The notes: generated by a model from the letters alone, not told the origin. Shown: positions 24,779 through 33,617, counted from the stretch's first letter. The stretch is 38,145 bases of DNA from Caldimicrobium sp964595655 (GCA_964595655.1 CAZQQV010000006.1:1-38145); one strand, 5' to 3'. Numbers and translations: made by a program.

Positions 24779-25365
24779 TTGAAAGGCTTCTTTCCCTTGA
24801 TACTTCCCTTTTTTACCTGATTAATGGATCAAGGTCTAAATTTTTAGATAAACTTTTGCCCCTTTTTAGCGATAATATTTTTCTACATGGCCTTTATACT
24901 TTCTTTTTCTTAATGGTTCTCTTTTTTTTCTTTAAGGCCAAAAAACTTACTCTTAAAAAGGGTTTATTACTTCTAATTTTTTTTGTTTTAGGATTTGGAG
25001 TTTCTGATTTTTCATGCGGAAAAGTCTTTAAGCCTCTTTTTCGGAGAGAAAGGCCCTTTGCAAGTCTTCCCAAGGTTTATTTTTATACAGAGAGGGAATT
25101 CCGCTATCTGGATGCGCCTCTTACTTACAAAAGGACTTTGAGTTTCCCCTCCTGTCATGCCACAAATGCGGGCTTTGTGGCAGGATTTTTAAGTTTTTTA
25201 ACCCCCCCTTTAAGCCCCCTTTTCATTATTTCAGCCCTTTTTGTGGGATATTCTCGCATCTATCTTGGCCATCACTTTCCTTTGGATGTGCTTTCAGGAT
25301 ATCTCCTTGGACTCTTTTTTGCGTTAATATTTTACATTATTTACAAAAAGATGTGTTATGAATAG
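24775..25365 (+). CDS. PAP2-family membrane phosphatase with a PSCH motif
   Basis: Integral membrane acid phosphatase of the PAP2 type, acting on lipid phosphates such as undecaprenyl pyrophosphate, phosphatidylglycerol phosphate or lipid A. Three motifs are visible in 196 aa: KPLFRRERP (86-94), FPSCHAT with His128, and SRIYLGHHFPLD (160-171). Motif 2 is PSCH where PSGH is usual. Five or six hydrophobic segments alternate with the motifs. The TTG start overlaps the transaldolase stop. It overlaps a GT39 transferase by 8 bases, so the pair may act on the same envelope lipid. Confidence 0.87.
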   Translation: MIERLLSLDTSLFYLINGSRSKFLDKLLPLFSDNIFLHGLYTFFFLMVLFFFFKAKKLTLKKGLLLLIFFVLGFGVSDFSCGKVFKPLFRRERPFASLPKVYFYTEREFRYLDAPLTYKRTLSFPSCHATNAGFVAGFLSFLTPPLSPLFIISALFVGYSRIYLGHHFPLDVLSGYLLGLFFALIFYIIYKKMCYE

Positions 25366-26854
25366 AGCCTTTCAGAGAAAATACTTTGTGGATTATCTCT
25401 TTAGTGCAGGAGGCCTTTTTCTTTTAATTCTCTTTACAGGTAAATTCTTCTATCTTAAAGAACTTTCTCTTCCTCTCTCATACGATGAATCCTATTACTG
25501 GGACTGGTCAAGGCACCTTGACTGGGGATACTACAGCAAGCCTCCGATGGTTGCCTGGCTCATTTATCTTTCAACTAAGGCCTTTGGAATTAATGAATTT
25601 GCCGTAAGACTTCCAGCGCTTCTCTCTATCACAGGGGCAATCACCCTTCTTTATGTTTCAGTTTTTCGCTATTTTGGAGAATACCTGGCAAGGGCTCACC
25701 TTTTCGTTTTAAGCTTTGTCCCCATCTTTTTTGCCTATAGCTTCGTTATGACCATTGACCCCCCTCTTCTTTTTTTCTGGGCCTTAAGTCTTTACTTTCT
25801 CATAGAATACTTGAAGAGGCCCTCTTATCTTTTCGGACTTCTCACCGGTTTATCCATGGGCTTTTCTCTCTTAACAAAACAAACAGCTTTAATGCTACCT
25901 CTCCTTACCCTTTTTTACCTCTTTTTCTTTGAAAGGAAAATTTTAAAACTAAAAACTACCTTTTTAATATTTTTCACAGCCTTTCTTCTTTATCTTCCCA
26001 ATCTTTACTGGAATTTTAAGCACGGTTTCGTCCTCCTTATGCATACCCAGGAGCACTTTAAAAGGGGAATACCTGGTCTTTTTTATTATGTTAAATTTTA
26101 TAGCAGTCTTTTTGCTCTTTTTGGCCCGGTTTTTTTTGGGTATTTTCTCTGGTACGGCTTTAAATACTTAAAGTTCTTAAGACTCTTAAAAAGTGGGTCC
26201 TTTGAAAAACTGCAAGAGGATGAGGCCTTTAAATTAAAAGTTTTAACTCTTTTTTATGTTTTTTCCTTTCTGCCAGTTCTTCCTCTGTTAATTTTAGCCC
26301 TTTTTAAGGAATTCAATCCCAACTGGATTATGCCCTTTTTTTTAAGTGGCTATCTTTGGGTGCTTTATTTTCTTCTCCAGAAAAAGCAAACTAAACTATT
26401 GTATGTCCTAAATCTTTTGATTACTCTGAGTTTGTGTTTACTTCTGCTTTTCCTTCCGAGAAATCCAGGGCTTTTTGGAAAGGCATCAGGGCTTTTATTT
26501 TACAAGTTTTTGGGCTGGAAAGAGCTTGCAAGCATGGTTGAAAAACACTATACTGGTGAGCTTCCTATCCTTTGCTCGCATAGGGAAATTGCAAGCTCTC
26601 TTGCCTTTTACATGAAGGCTCATCCTGAGGTTTATGTGGTCAATCTTGAAAAAAGGCCTGAAAATCAATATCATTTATGGAGAAAGGATGAAGAGCTCCT
26701 TGGAAGGGAGGTACTTTTTGTTCAAAAGGGTGATTTTGAGCCGAGGCATCTTCTAAATGCTGTAAAACTTGATGCAATAAAAATGAATTTTTGGGGGAAA
26801 GAAAAAAGTTATTCTCTCTGGAAGGGAATGTATGTGAAGGTTCTTGAGAGATGA
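25358..26854 (+). CDS. GT39-family (ArnT/PMT-like) membrane glycosyltransferase
   Basis: A 498 aa polytopic inner-membrane protein with about 12 helices and a C-terminal soluble portion. It uses a polyprenyl-phosphate sugar donor. The first periplasmic loop carries the acidic pair Asp43-Glu44 in SYDESYYWDWSRHLDWGYY, followed by KPPMVAWLIYLSTKAFG, and later a TIDPPLLFFWALSLYF loop. This is the GT39/PMT_2 pattern, as in ArnT, which adds aminoarabinose to lipid A. Lipid A or protein are both possible acceptors. It overlaps the PAP2 gene (8 bases) and radA (ATGA). Confidence 0.88.
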   Translation: MNRAFQRKYFVDYLFSAGGLFLLILFTGKFFYLKELSLPLSYDESYYWDWSRHLDWGYYSKPPMVAWLIYLSTKAFGINEFAVRLPALLSITGAITLLYVSVFRYFGEYLARAHLFVLSFVPIFFAYSFVMTIDPPLLFFWALSLYFLIEYLKRPSYLFGLLTGLSMGFSLLTKQTALMLPLLTLFYLFFFERKILKLKTTFLIFFTAFLLYLPNLYWNFKHGFVLLMHTQEHFKRGIPGLFYYVKFYSSLFALFGPVFFGYFLWYGFKYLKFLRLLKSGSFEKLQEDEAFKLKVLTLFYVFSFLPVLPLLILALFKEFNPNWIMPFFLSGYLWVLYFLLQKKQTKLLYVLNLLITLSLCLLLLFLPRNPGLFGKASGLLFYKFLGWKELASMVEKHYTGELPILCSHREIASSLAFYMKAHPEVYVVNLEKRPENQYHLWRKDEELLGREVLFVQKGDFEPRHLLNAVKLDAIKMNFWGKEKSYSLWKGMYVKVLER

Positions 26855-28167
26855 GTTATCAGTGTCAGAGTTGTGGTTATAAGAGTCTTAAGTGGCTTGG
26901 AAGGTGCCCGGAGTGCGGGGCCTGGAATTCCTTTTTAGAGGAGCCTAAAGAGAAGGACTCATCAAAGAAGGAAAGAAAACCTCCGCGAATTTTAAAACTT
27001 TCTGAAGTATCCTATTTTTCAAAGCCAAGGATTTCAACGGGCCTTTCTGAGCTTGACCTGGTTTTAGGAGGAGGAATTGTCCCAGCCTCTCTTATTCTCA
27101 TAGGAGGGGATCCAGGAATTGGAAAATCAACCCTTCTTACCCAGATGGCAGGAGCCCTAACTCAGCAAGGACGGAAGGTTATTTATTTTTCTGCAGAGGA
27201 GTCTGCAGAACAGGTAAAGTTAAGAACCCAGAGATTGGGGATTCCTGAAGACTTTTATTTTCTCTCTGAGACGGATTTATCACTGCTTCTTTCTGCTGTA
27301 GAGGAGATTCAGCCTGAGGTGGTAATTGTTGACTCCATCCAGACGGTCTATCTTCCTGAGCTTAGCTCTTCTCCTGGAAGTGTTTCCCAGGTAAAGGAGT
27401 GCGCCAATCAGCTTTTGCGGATAGCCAAAGAAAAGGACATAAGTATATTTCTTGTTGGGCATATCACCAAGGAGGGAGTAATAGCAGGGCCCAAGGTGCT
27501 TGAGCATCTTGTGGATGTGGTTCTCTATCTTGAAGGGGAGAAAGAGACGGGATTTCGCATTCTTCGGGCCATGAAGAATCGCTTTGGTGCAGTGAATGAG
27601 ATTGGTGTTTTTGTGATGACCGAGGGTGGCCTTTTTCCTCATTCCCACTATGAAGAGCTTTTTCTTACAGGTATGGGGGTTCCCTTTTGCATTCTTGAGG
27701 GAACAAGGCCAATTTTGGTTGAAGTTCAGGCCCTAATTTCAGATTCCTTTTTAGCTATACCGCGAAGGCAGGCTGTGGGTTATGACCCTGTAAGGCTTAG
27801 CCTTCTTTGTGCTATTCTGGAAAAAAGGCTTGGGCTTTCCCTGGGAAATAAAGATGTCTATGTAAAGGTTGCCGGAGGCCTTAAAATAAAAGATCCAAGT
27901 GCCGACCTTGCAGTAGCAGTCTCTCTTCTTTCCAATCTCTTTGAAAAGGAGATACCGGAAAAAACCCTTTTTATAGGAGAGGTTGGGCTTTCAGGGGAAT
28001 TAAGGCCTGTAAGAGACCTTACCCTTCGCCTAAAGGAAGCAGAAAAAAAGGGCTTTAAACAGGCCCTTGTCCCAGACTCAGGAAAAGTCAACTTTAAGAC
28101 CTCTGAAATGAAAATTCTTCCTCTGAAAAATTTGAGAGAGGCAGTAAAAATTCTTTTCAATTACTGA
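26851..28167 (+). CDS. radA: DNA repair protein RadA (Sms)
   Basis: RecA-like ATPase that processes recombination intermediates and helps branch migration. 438 aa: an N-terminal zinc finger C5xxC8...C19xxC22, Walker A GGDPGIGKST (85-94), Walker B in EVVIVDSIQTVYLPE, the diagnostic KNRFGAVNEIGVF motif, and a C-terminal Lon-protease-like domain (KVAGGLKIKDPSADLAVAVS, GEVGLSGELR). The ATG overlaps the preceding stop, although the function is unrelated to its neighbours. Confidence 0.96.
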   Translation: MSYQCQSCGYKSLKWLGRCPECGAWNSFLEEPKEKDSSKKERKPPRILKLSEVSYFSKPRISTGLSELDLVLGGGIVPASLILIGGDPGIGKSTLLTQMAGALTQQGRKVIYFSAEESAEQVKLRTQRLGIPEDFYFLSETDLSLLLSAVEEIQPEVVIVDSIQTVYLPELSSSPGSVSQVKECANQLLRIAKEKDISIFLVGHITKEGVIAGPKVLEHLVDVVLYLEGEKETGFRILRAMKNRFGAVNEIGVFVMTEGGLFPHSHYEELFLTGMGVPFCILEGTRPILVEVQALISDSFLAIPRRQAVGYDPVRLSLLCAILEKRLGLSLGNKDVYVKVAGGLKIKDPSADLAVAVSLLSNLFEKEIPEKTLFIGEVGLSGELRPVRDLTLRLKEAEKKGFKQALVPDSGKVNFKTSEMKILPLKNLREAVKILFNY

Positions 28168-28189
28168 GAAAGATTTTCTTAAGGTTTTC

Positions 28190-28795
28190 TTGAGCATGCT
28201 TGAAGAATTAGCCAAGCTTTGGCAGGATAGAGCTTTTTTGAGGGAGATGACAAATTCTCATCCCTATCTTGCCCCTTTTATCTTTGTAATTCTTCAGGCC
28301 CTTCAGGTAGTTGTTGCACCCCTTCCAGGTGAGGTAACAGGCTTTATGGCAGGATTTCTCTTTGGAGCCATACCGGGGTTTATTTTGAGTATGTGCGGAA
28401 TTTTTCTTGGCTCTCTCATAGTTTTTACTGTAGTTTCTTCCTTTCGAAAACACTTTTTAAAGAGGTATGAAAATCATCCATACTACCTTAAACTTAAAGG
28501 GCTTTTCAGAAAATATGGGCTTTTTGGAGTTTTTATTCTTTATCTTTTTCCTGGTTTTCCCAAAGATTTGTTGAATTATCTTGTTCCCCTCATGCCTATA
28601 TCACTGAGGGCCCTTTTAATCATTTCAACCCTTGGAAGGGCCCCTGGAACTTTTGCTTTAGCTCTTCAGGGGGATGTGGTTTACGGGGGGCACCCCTATA
28701 AAATTGTTTTTGTGAGCATACCCTTTCTTCTTGCCTTTTTTCTTTTCCTGTATCTGAAAAGGTTTCTTGAGAAATACTTGAATGATACTACTTAA
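28190..28795 (+). CDS. DedA/VTT-domain (SNARE-associated) membrane protein
   Basis: A 201 aa inner-membrane protein of the DedA/TVP38 group, with four to six hydrophobic segments. The VTT domain is recognised by PGEVTGFMAGFLFGAIPGF and by YLFPGFPKDLLNYLVPLMP. Members are polyprenyl-phosphate or phospholipid transporters/scramblases, or of unknown substrate. TTG 28190 lies five bases after AAGG and is kept here; ATG 28196 is in the same frame. The location near the PAP2 and GT39 genes fits lipid-carrier recycling, which is inference. The stop lies in a hairpin shared with hisF. Confidence 0.8.
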   Translation: MSMLEELAKLWQDRAFLREMTNSHPYLAPFIFVILQALQVVVAPLPGEVTGFMAGFLFGAIPGFILSMCGIFLGSLIVFTVVSSFRKHFLKRYENHPYYLKLKGLFRKYGLFGVFILYLFPGFPKDLLNYLVPLMPISLRALLIISTLGRAPGTFALALQGDVVYGGHPYKIVFVSIPFLLAFFLFLYLKRFLEKYLNDTT

Positions 28796-28825
28796 AATCT
28801 CTTAGGTGAGGCTTACCATTTTAAG
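28791..28825. terminator. Bidirectional terminator hairpin between the DedA-like gene and hisF
   Basis: CTTAAAAT at 28791-28798 pairs perfectly with ATTTTAAG at 28818-28825. Inside, GGTGAG can pair with CTTACC, though only as GGTG with TACC once a loop is left open. The T-rich arm is 3' on either strand. The inverted repeat contains both stop codons of the convergent genes. Confidence 0.6.
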
Positions 28826-29592
28826 CGAACTTTAACGCCTTTCTTAGAAAGATACTCTTTGATTTCCTTTATGGTATACATGCCATAGTGAACCATGGAG
28901 GCAATGAGGGCGGCATCTGCCTTGGCCTTGGTTAAAACCTCATAGAGGTGTTCAGGGTGTCCTGCTCCCCCTGAGGCAACAACAGGAATCTTTACAGCCT
29001 CTGCAATCATCTGGGTTATGGTTAATTCATAGCCCTCTTTTGTGCCGTCAGCATCAATGGAGTTGAGCACTATCTCTCCTGCCCCGAGATTTTCAGCCTC
29101 CTTTGCCCACCAGAGGGCATCAATTCCCATGGGCTGTCTCCCCCCTTTAATCCAGACCTCATAGCCCGAGGGAATTTTGGCTGATTTTTCCACCCTCTTT
29201 ACATCCATTCCAAGAACTATGCACTGGGAACCAAAGGCCTTGGCCCCTTCATAGATAAGCTTTGGATTTAGCACAGCCGCGGTATTAACAGAGACCTTCT
29301 CAGCTCCTGCAAGAAGAACCTCCCGCATATCCTCAACGGACTTAATGCCACCTCCCACAGAAAAAGGAATGAAGATGCGCTCTGCGGTTCTTCTCACCAC
29401 ATCAATCATAATGGAGCGATGCTCAGCACTGGCTGTAATATCGTAAAAAACAATCTCATCTGCTCCTTCAAGGTAATACCTTTCAGCCATCTCAACAGGG
29501 TCACCAACCTCAATGTTATCCTTGAATTTGACCCCCTTTGTGGTCTTTCCATCTTTGACATCAAGACAAACTACAATTCTTTTGCTAAGCAT
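28813..29592 (-). CDS. hisF: Imidazole glycerol phosphate synthase cyclase subunit HisF
   Basis: Cyclase half of the HisHF complex, forming imidazole glycerol phosphate and AICAR in histidine synthesis. A 259 aa TIM barrel with catalytic Asp11 in VVCLDVKDGKTTKG, YDITASAEHRS, FSVGGGIKSVEDM, GAEKVSVNTAA, NSIDADGTKEGY and VASGGAGHPEH. hisH and the other his genes are not nearby. cutA lies 21 bases upstream on the same strand. Confidence 0.97.
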   Translation of the reverse strand: MLSKRIVVCLDVKDGKTTKGVKFKDNIEVGDPVEMAERYYLEGADEIVFYDITASAEHRSIMIDVVRRTAERIFIPFSVGGGIKSVEDMREVLLAGAEKVSVNTAAVLNPKLIYEGAKAFGSQCIVLGMDVKRVEKSAKIPSGYEVWIKGGRQPMGIDALWWAKEAENLGAGEIVLNSIDADGTKEGYELTITQMIAEAVKIPVVASGGAGHPEHLYEVLTKAKADAALIASMVHYGMYTIKEIKEYLSKKGVKVRLKW

Positions 29593-29613
29593 AAGCCTTT
29601 CCTTTGAAAGATT

Positions 29614-29934
29614 TTAGGCCCCTGTTTCTTTGAACAACCACTCTTCAAAGGGTTTAAAAACAGCTTCAACCTGAATTTTTACAATGCAGGGACAGGTATA
29701 GCTGTGATTTTCACGGATGGTTTTTTCCACTTCTGAAATGAGGCTTTCCCTTGTTTTAACAATCATGATAGCCTCTTTTGCAGAATCAATTTTTCCTTCC
29801 CACCAGAAGAAAGATCTTACTTCGGGATATAGGTTTACGCAGGCACAAAGCCTTTTCTCAAGAAGGGCCTTTGCAATTTTTTCAGCCTCATCAAGGGAAG
29901 AAGTGGTCACATAGAGAAAAACCATTCTATCCAT
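29614..29934 (-). CDS. cutA: Divalent-cation tolerance protein CutA1
   Basis: Small trimeric cytoplasmic protein of the CutA1 family, linked to copper tolerance in E. coli; its exact role is debated. The family pattern YVTTSSLDEAEKIAKALLE, KRLCACVNLYP and FFWWEGKI is intact, ending after KIQVEAVFKPFEEWL. I start it at ATG 29934 (106 aa), where the upstream purine-rich GGGGGAAGG serves as ribosome-binding site. The frame is open to a TTG at 29949, which would put the start within that sequence. ATG 29925 is a shorter option. Confidence 0.93.
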   Translation of the reverse strand: MDRMVFLYVTTSSLDEAEKIAKALLEKRLCACVNLYPEVRSFFWWEGKIDSAKEAIMIVKTRESLISEVEKTIRENHSYTCPCIVKIQVEAVFKPFEEWLFKETGA

Positions 29935-30077
29935 CCTGCCTTCCCCCAAAGAGAGAATTTAAGCCTCTATTTTAGTTTAATCCATCTTTGTTAATTAAAA
30001 AGGGTTTCTTGGGAAGAGAACCTCAAACTAAACCTTGAAAACTATGGCATGATAAATTTTTGAATTTTAAAATTTTT

Positions 30078-30134
30078 GGTAGCCACAAGCTTTTACTTCC
30101 TTGTAAAAGGCGGGCTAAAGGTCTTGCGGCTACC
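30078..30134. repeat. Best copy (B) of the intergenic palindromic repeat
   Basis: GGTAGCCACAAG at 30078-30089 faces CTTGCGGCTACC at 30123-30134 (11 of 12 bases complementary). A second perfect stem, CTTTTAC/GTAAAAG, lies inside at 30090-30096 and 30103-30109. A 13-base asymmetric segment, GCGGGCTAAAGGT, is left unpaired. It sits 3' of the porin gene and might also stop transcription, although no T-run follows directly. Confidence 0.7.
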
Positions 30135-30148
30135 CTTTCTTTCGCCCA

Positions 30149-31558
30149 TTAATACTTATAACGGAGCTGGGCTCTAAAGAAGTGACCGGTTTTGGCCTCC
30201 TTGCTGTAAAAATCATCGGGATCAAAGATTTCATACTGAAGCATGCCATCTAAGGCCTTGGTAAACTTATAATTGGCTATGGCCACATAAAGGTCTCCCC
30301 TGTCTTTGCCCTTATTTGAAAACATATAACTTGGAAGCCCCTTGGTTTTCTCATCAGCATAGAGCTTTTGATAGCTAAGAAGCATATTCAAATTCTTAAA
30401 GGGACTAAATTTAACTATGATAAGAGGCATTTTGAGATTGGTCCAGTAGCCCGGGATAGCGCCGCTTTTATTAGGATTCTCTAAGAAATAGGTATATATA
30501 ATAAGTTCGTTCCAGTTGGGGTTTCTTGAGAAAAGGGGATTAAAGGCCTCATCTTTTTTGGACTTGGGATCATCCCCTGAGAGATAGACATAGCCAAGCT
30601 CTACCACAGGTTTTGCTGGACAGTTAGGAAAGGCCTTTTCAAGAAAGGCATATCCTCCCCAGGCCCTGCGATCAGTTCCATTCTTGGAATACTCTCCAAA
30701 CTGATGGACAAGCTCTGCCCTGACCTTGAGATCCTTGGTAAAACTATAAACTCCCCTTAAGCCCACATTGTGAAGATAGCTTGCAGGGATGTTTATCCTT
30801 GCCGCTGATGCTGTGGTTGATTTTTCTTCTTTTTTATAGATATAATATGGTTCAAGATTCAGCTTTGGTAGAGGTTTAAATCTTCCATAGGCAAAAAAGG
30901 AAAATTCATTGGAGGCGGTGAGTCTTTTTTTGTGATAGATATAGGAGGCACCTCTTCCGTCATCATAGGATGGGTGAAGGTTGGGCAGGTAAACATCTCT
31001 TTCTGTTTGCCTTAGCACCACAAAGTCAATGGAATCCTGATTAGAGAGATAAAGCCTTGCCCTCAGGGCATTAAAGTAAAAGGTCCTTGAGCCATCTCCA
31101 GGAGTTCCGTCAAGGATGAGAAACCCCTCTCCATAAGTATCAGGCCCAAGAAAATCTTGCCTTCCAATTCTCAAATCAAGGGGAAGGTTAAAGGGCCTTT
31201 TGACATCAAGATAAAGATTATCAATGATCACCTCGTCCTGGTCAAATTTTCTTCTATCAGGATCTTTTAGCATAAAATAATAAGGGCCCATCTGATACTT
31301 GGGCTCGGTATTGAGCCTGATCTTTAAAGAGGTCTGGTTGTTAAATTTAATCTCATCCCAGAGCATAACTCTTAAGCGGAAAAAAGAGCGATCTTTAAAG
31401 GAGTTTTTTTCAGTATTTGTTCCTAAGGTTAGTAGATTATCCCAGTTCTCATAACGAAATCTTACCTCTGCCCCTATGCTGTGATCAAGAGAAAAGGCCT
31501 CTGTTGCCATGAAGGCTCCCATTAAGCCGGCAAGGCCGGTGGTAAGAACCTTTTTCAT
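30149..31558 (-). CDS. Outer-membrane porin, alginate-export (AlgE-like) family
   Basis: A 469 aa secreted beta-barrel. The signal peptide MKKVLTTGLAGLMGAFMATEA ends near Ala-Phe-Ser, then the mature chain begins with SIGAEVRFRYENW. Alternating amphipathic strands rich in Tyr, Phe and Arg follow, including LRIGRQDFLG and FNALRARLYLS, characteristic of the alginate_exp barrel. The last residues, RAQLRYKY, end in an aromatic as BamA substrates do. GGAGGTGAAAG precedes the ATG. The name refers to the fold; in non-alginate producers these porins probably admit other solutes. It is divergent from iorB and has no partner gene. Confidence 0.85.
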   Translation of the reverse strand: MKKVLTTGLAGLMGAFMATEAFSLDHSIGAEVRFRYENWDNLLTLGTNTEKNSFKDRSFFRLRVMLWDEIKFNNQTSLKIRLNTEPKYQMGPYYFMLKDPDRRKFDQDEVIIDNLYLDVKRPFNLPLDLRIGRQDFLGPDTYGEGFLILDGTPGDGSRTFYFNALRARLYLSNQDSIDFVVLRQTERDVYLPNLHPSYDDGRGASYIYHKKRLTASNEFSFFAYGRFKPLPKLNLEPYYIYKKEEKSTTASAARINIPASYLHNVGLRGVYSFTKDLKVRAELVHQFGEYSKNGTDRRAWGGYAFLEKAFPNCPAKPVVELGYVYLSGDDPKSKKDEAFNPLFSRNPNWNELIIYTYFLENPNKSGAIPGYWTNLKMPLIIVKFSPFKNLNMLLSYQKLYADEKTKGLPSYMFSNKGKDRGDLYVAIANYKFTKALDGMLQYEIFDPDDFYSKEAKTGHFFRAQLRYKY

Positions 31559-31676
31559 CTTTCACCTCCTGTGATTTTTCAGGGGAAATTAATAGTTTTT
31601 TTAGCAGAAAATTTTAAAAAAACAAGGTTTTGATAACTTTTGCAAAATTAATAATTTGATCTGGGTTTTTATAAGC

Positions 31677-31704
31677 TTGTAAAACATAGAGATCATGTTA
31701 ATTT
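31677..31704 (+). promoter_or_regulatory. Possible promoter of the iorB operon
   Basis: TTGTAA at 31677-31682 and TAATTT at 31699-31704, spacer 16, ending 22 bases before ATG 31727. It lies in the AT-rich divergent gap to the porin gene, so chance matches are likely. Confidence 0.35.
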
Positions 31705-31726
31705 AGGGAAAAAGTGGGGGCAAGAA

Positions 31727-32332
31727 ATGGAAATGGAAAAGGAGACTATGAATATTTTGCTTTCTGGGACAGGGGGGCAGGGAATTGTGCTTGCAAGCAG
31801 AATTATTGCCCTTTGTGCCTTTAAAGCTGGTTTTGAGGTAAAGGAGAGTGAAATTCACGGGATGGCTCAAAGGGGAGGCTCGGTTATCGGGCAGGTTCGC
31901 TTTGGAAAAAGGGTTTACTCCCCCTCTATTCCCCTTGGGCAGGCTCATATTATGCTTGCCTTAGAGGAACTTGAGGCTTTAAGATATCTACACTATTTAA
32001 AAGAGGGAGCCACTGTAATTCTCAATCATAGGCAAATACCTCCTGCTTCAATGGATCCCTCTCAATATCCTCATGATATCCCTCAAAGAATAAAAAGTAG
32101 GGGTTTTAGGGTGTTAGAAGTTAATGCAAGTGAGGTTGCCAAAAACCTTGGAAGCTCAAAGGTTGAAAACACCGTTTTACTTGGAATTTTATCCCTTTTT
32201 CTTCCCTTTGAAAAAAGGCTTTGGGAGGAGACTCTCAAGGAGGCTTTTCCTGAAAAGGTTTTAGAAATTAACTTAAAAGCCTTTGAAGAGGGGGTTAACC
32301 TTGGAGAAAAGATACTTCAATCCCAAAATTGA
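31727..32332 (+). CDS. iorB: Indolepyruvate:ferredoxin oxidoreductase beta subunit
   Basis: Beta (gamma-domain) subunit of IOR, which with IorA interconverts arylpyruvates and aryl-acetyl-CoA plus CO2, with ferredoxin as electron carrier. It is 201 aa, with NILLSGTGGQGIVLASRII, VKESEIHGMAQRGGSV (the EVHGMAQRGG signature) and NTVLLGILSLFLP near the C-terminus. ATG 31727 is used; ATG 31733 and 31748 are in the same frame. iorA is not adjacent but convergent at the far end of the cluster. It overlaps paaK by 32 bases. Confidence 0.93.
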   Translation: MEMEKETMNILLSGTGGQGIVLASRIIALCAFKAGFEVKESEIHGMAQRGGSVIGQVRFGKRVYSPSIPLGQAHIMLALEELEALRYLHYLKEGATVILNHRQIPPASMDPSQYPHDIPQRIKSRGFRVLEVNASEVAKNLGSSKVENTVLLGILSLFLPFEKRLWEETLKEAFPEKVLEINLKAFEEGVNLGEKILQSQN

Positions 32333-33602
32333 GCTATTACCTCGTGAGGAATTAAGGGCCCTTCAGCTAAAAAAACTTAAAAAAATTATTAACAAGGTTT
32401 ATCAGCGCGTTCCCCATTATAGGAAGAAATTTGAGGAGGCAGGGGTTAAGCCTTCTCATCTGAAAACCCTTGAGGATATTAGGCATTTTCCCTTTACCGC
32501 AAAGGAGGACCTTTTTGTGGATTATCCCTTTGGGCTTCTTGCTGAGCCCTTAGAAAAGGTGGTAAGGCTTCACACCTCAAGCGGAACCACCGGAAAGCCT
32601 AAGGCCCTCTTTTTTAGCAAAAAGGATGTTATGGCGCAGGCTGAGTTAATTGCAAGATCCCTTGTTATGAGTGGGGCAACCTCAAGGGATATTCTTCAGA
32701 ATTCCATGACCTATGGACTTTTCACAGGAGCCCTTGTTATGCACTATGGGGCTGAGCTTGTGGGTATGCTTGTTATTCCAGCTGGCCCTGGGAACACAGA
32801 GAGACAAATTGAGCTTATGAAAACCTTTGGAACAACCTGTGTTCACATGACTCCAAGTTATGCTCTCTATGTGGCAAGTGTTATTCTGGAAAAGGGTCTA
32901 AAACCAGGGGTGGATCTTAAGCTAAGAAGGGCCTATCTTGGGGCTGAGCCCTATAGTGAGGAAACAAGGCGAAAAATTGAGGAAATGCTCGAAATAGATG
33001 TTTTCAACTGTTATGGCCTTTCTGAAATGGGAGGCCCTGGAGTTGGCTTTGAGTGTCCAGAAAAAAGGGGCCTTCATATATGGGAAGATGCCTTTCTTGT
33101 AGAAATTGTCAATCCCAAAACAGGAGAGCCAGTAAAGCCTGGTGAGGTGGGAGAACTTGTTTTAACTTCCCTTAATCGTGAGGCCATGCCTCTTGTTAGA
33201 TACCGCACAAGAGATCTCACTCACTTTATTCTTGAGCCCTGTTCCTGCGGAAGAACTCATATAAGAATTGCCCGTATCCTCGGAAGGGCAGATGATATGT
33301 TTATCGTAAGGGGAGTAAACATCTTTCCCCAGCAGATTGAGGCTGTTCTTATGGGAATTAAGGGAGTTGCCCAGAATTATCAAATTATTCTTGAGGGTTA
33401 TGATGAGATGACTGTCAAAGTGGAGATTGATAGGGACTATTTTGACGGAAGAATAGAAAGGCTTCTCAAGCTTAAAGAGGAAATCACAGAAAAATTGAGG
33501 CAGGCAATCCAGGTAAGACCAAAGGTGGAGCTTGTTGAGCCTGGCTCCTTGCCAATAAGTGAGGGTAAGGCCAAAAGAGTGATTGATAAAAGAACCCTTT
33601 AA
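32301..33602 (+). CDS. paaK: Phenylacetate-CoA ligase family protein, copy 1
   Basis: AMP-forming ligase that activates phenylacetate or related aryl acids to CoA thioesters. I start at TTG 32301, six bases after GAGGGGG, giving 433 aa beginning MEKRYFNPKIELLPREEL, the usual PaaK opening; the frame is open to 32283. Motifs: HTSSGTTGKPKAL (AMP-binding loop), NCYGLSEMGGPG, YRTRDLTHF and C-terminal EGKAKRVIDKR. Conserved cysteines (FECPEK, CSCGRTH) suggest a metal site seen in the family. It is followed by its own double-ACT gene. Confidence 0.93.
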   Translation: MEKRYFNPKIELLPREELRALQLKKLKKIINKVYQRVPHYRKKFEEAGVKPSHLKTLEDIRHFPFTAKEDLFVDYPFGLLAEPLEKVVRLHTSSGTTGKPKALFFSKKDVMAQAELIARSLVMSGATSRDILQNSMTYGLFTGALVMHYGAELVGMLVIPAGPGNTERQIELMKTFGTTCVHMTPSYALYVASVILEKGLKPGVDLKLRRAYLGAEPYSEETRRKIEEMLEIDVFNCYGLSEMGGPGVGFECPEKRGLHIWEDAFLVEIVNPKTGEPVKPGEVGELVLTSLNREAMPLVRYRTRDLTHFILEPCSCGRTHIRIARILGRADDMFIVRGVNIFPQQIEAVLMGIKGVAQNYQIILEGYDEMTVKVEIDRDYFDGRIERLLKLKEEITEKLRQAIQVRPKVELVEPGSLPISEGKAKRVIDKRTL

Positions 33603-33617
33603 GGAGGTGATGTCTAA

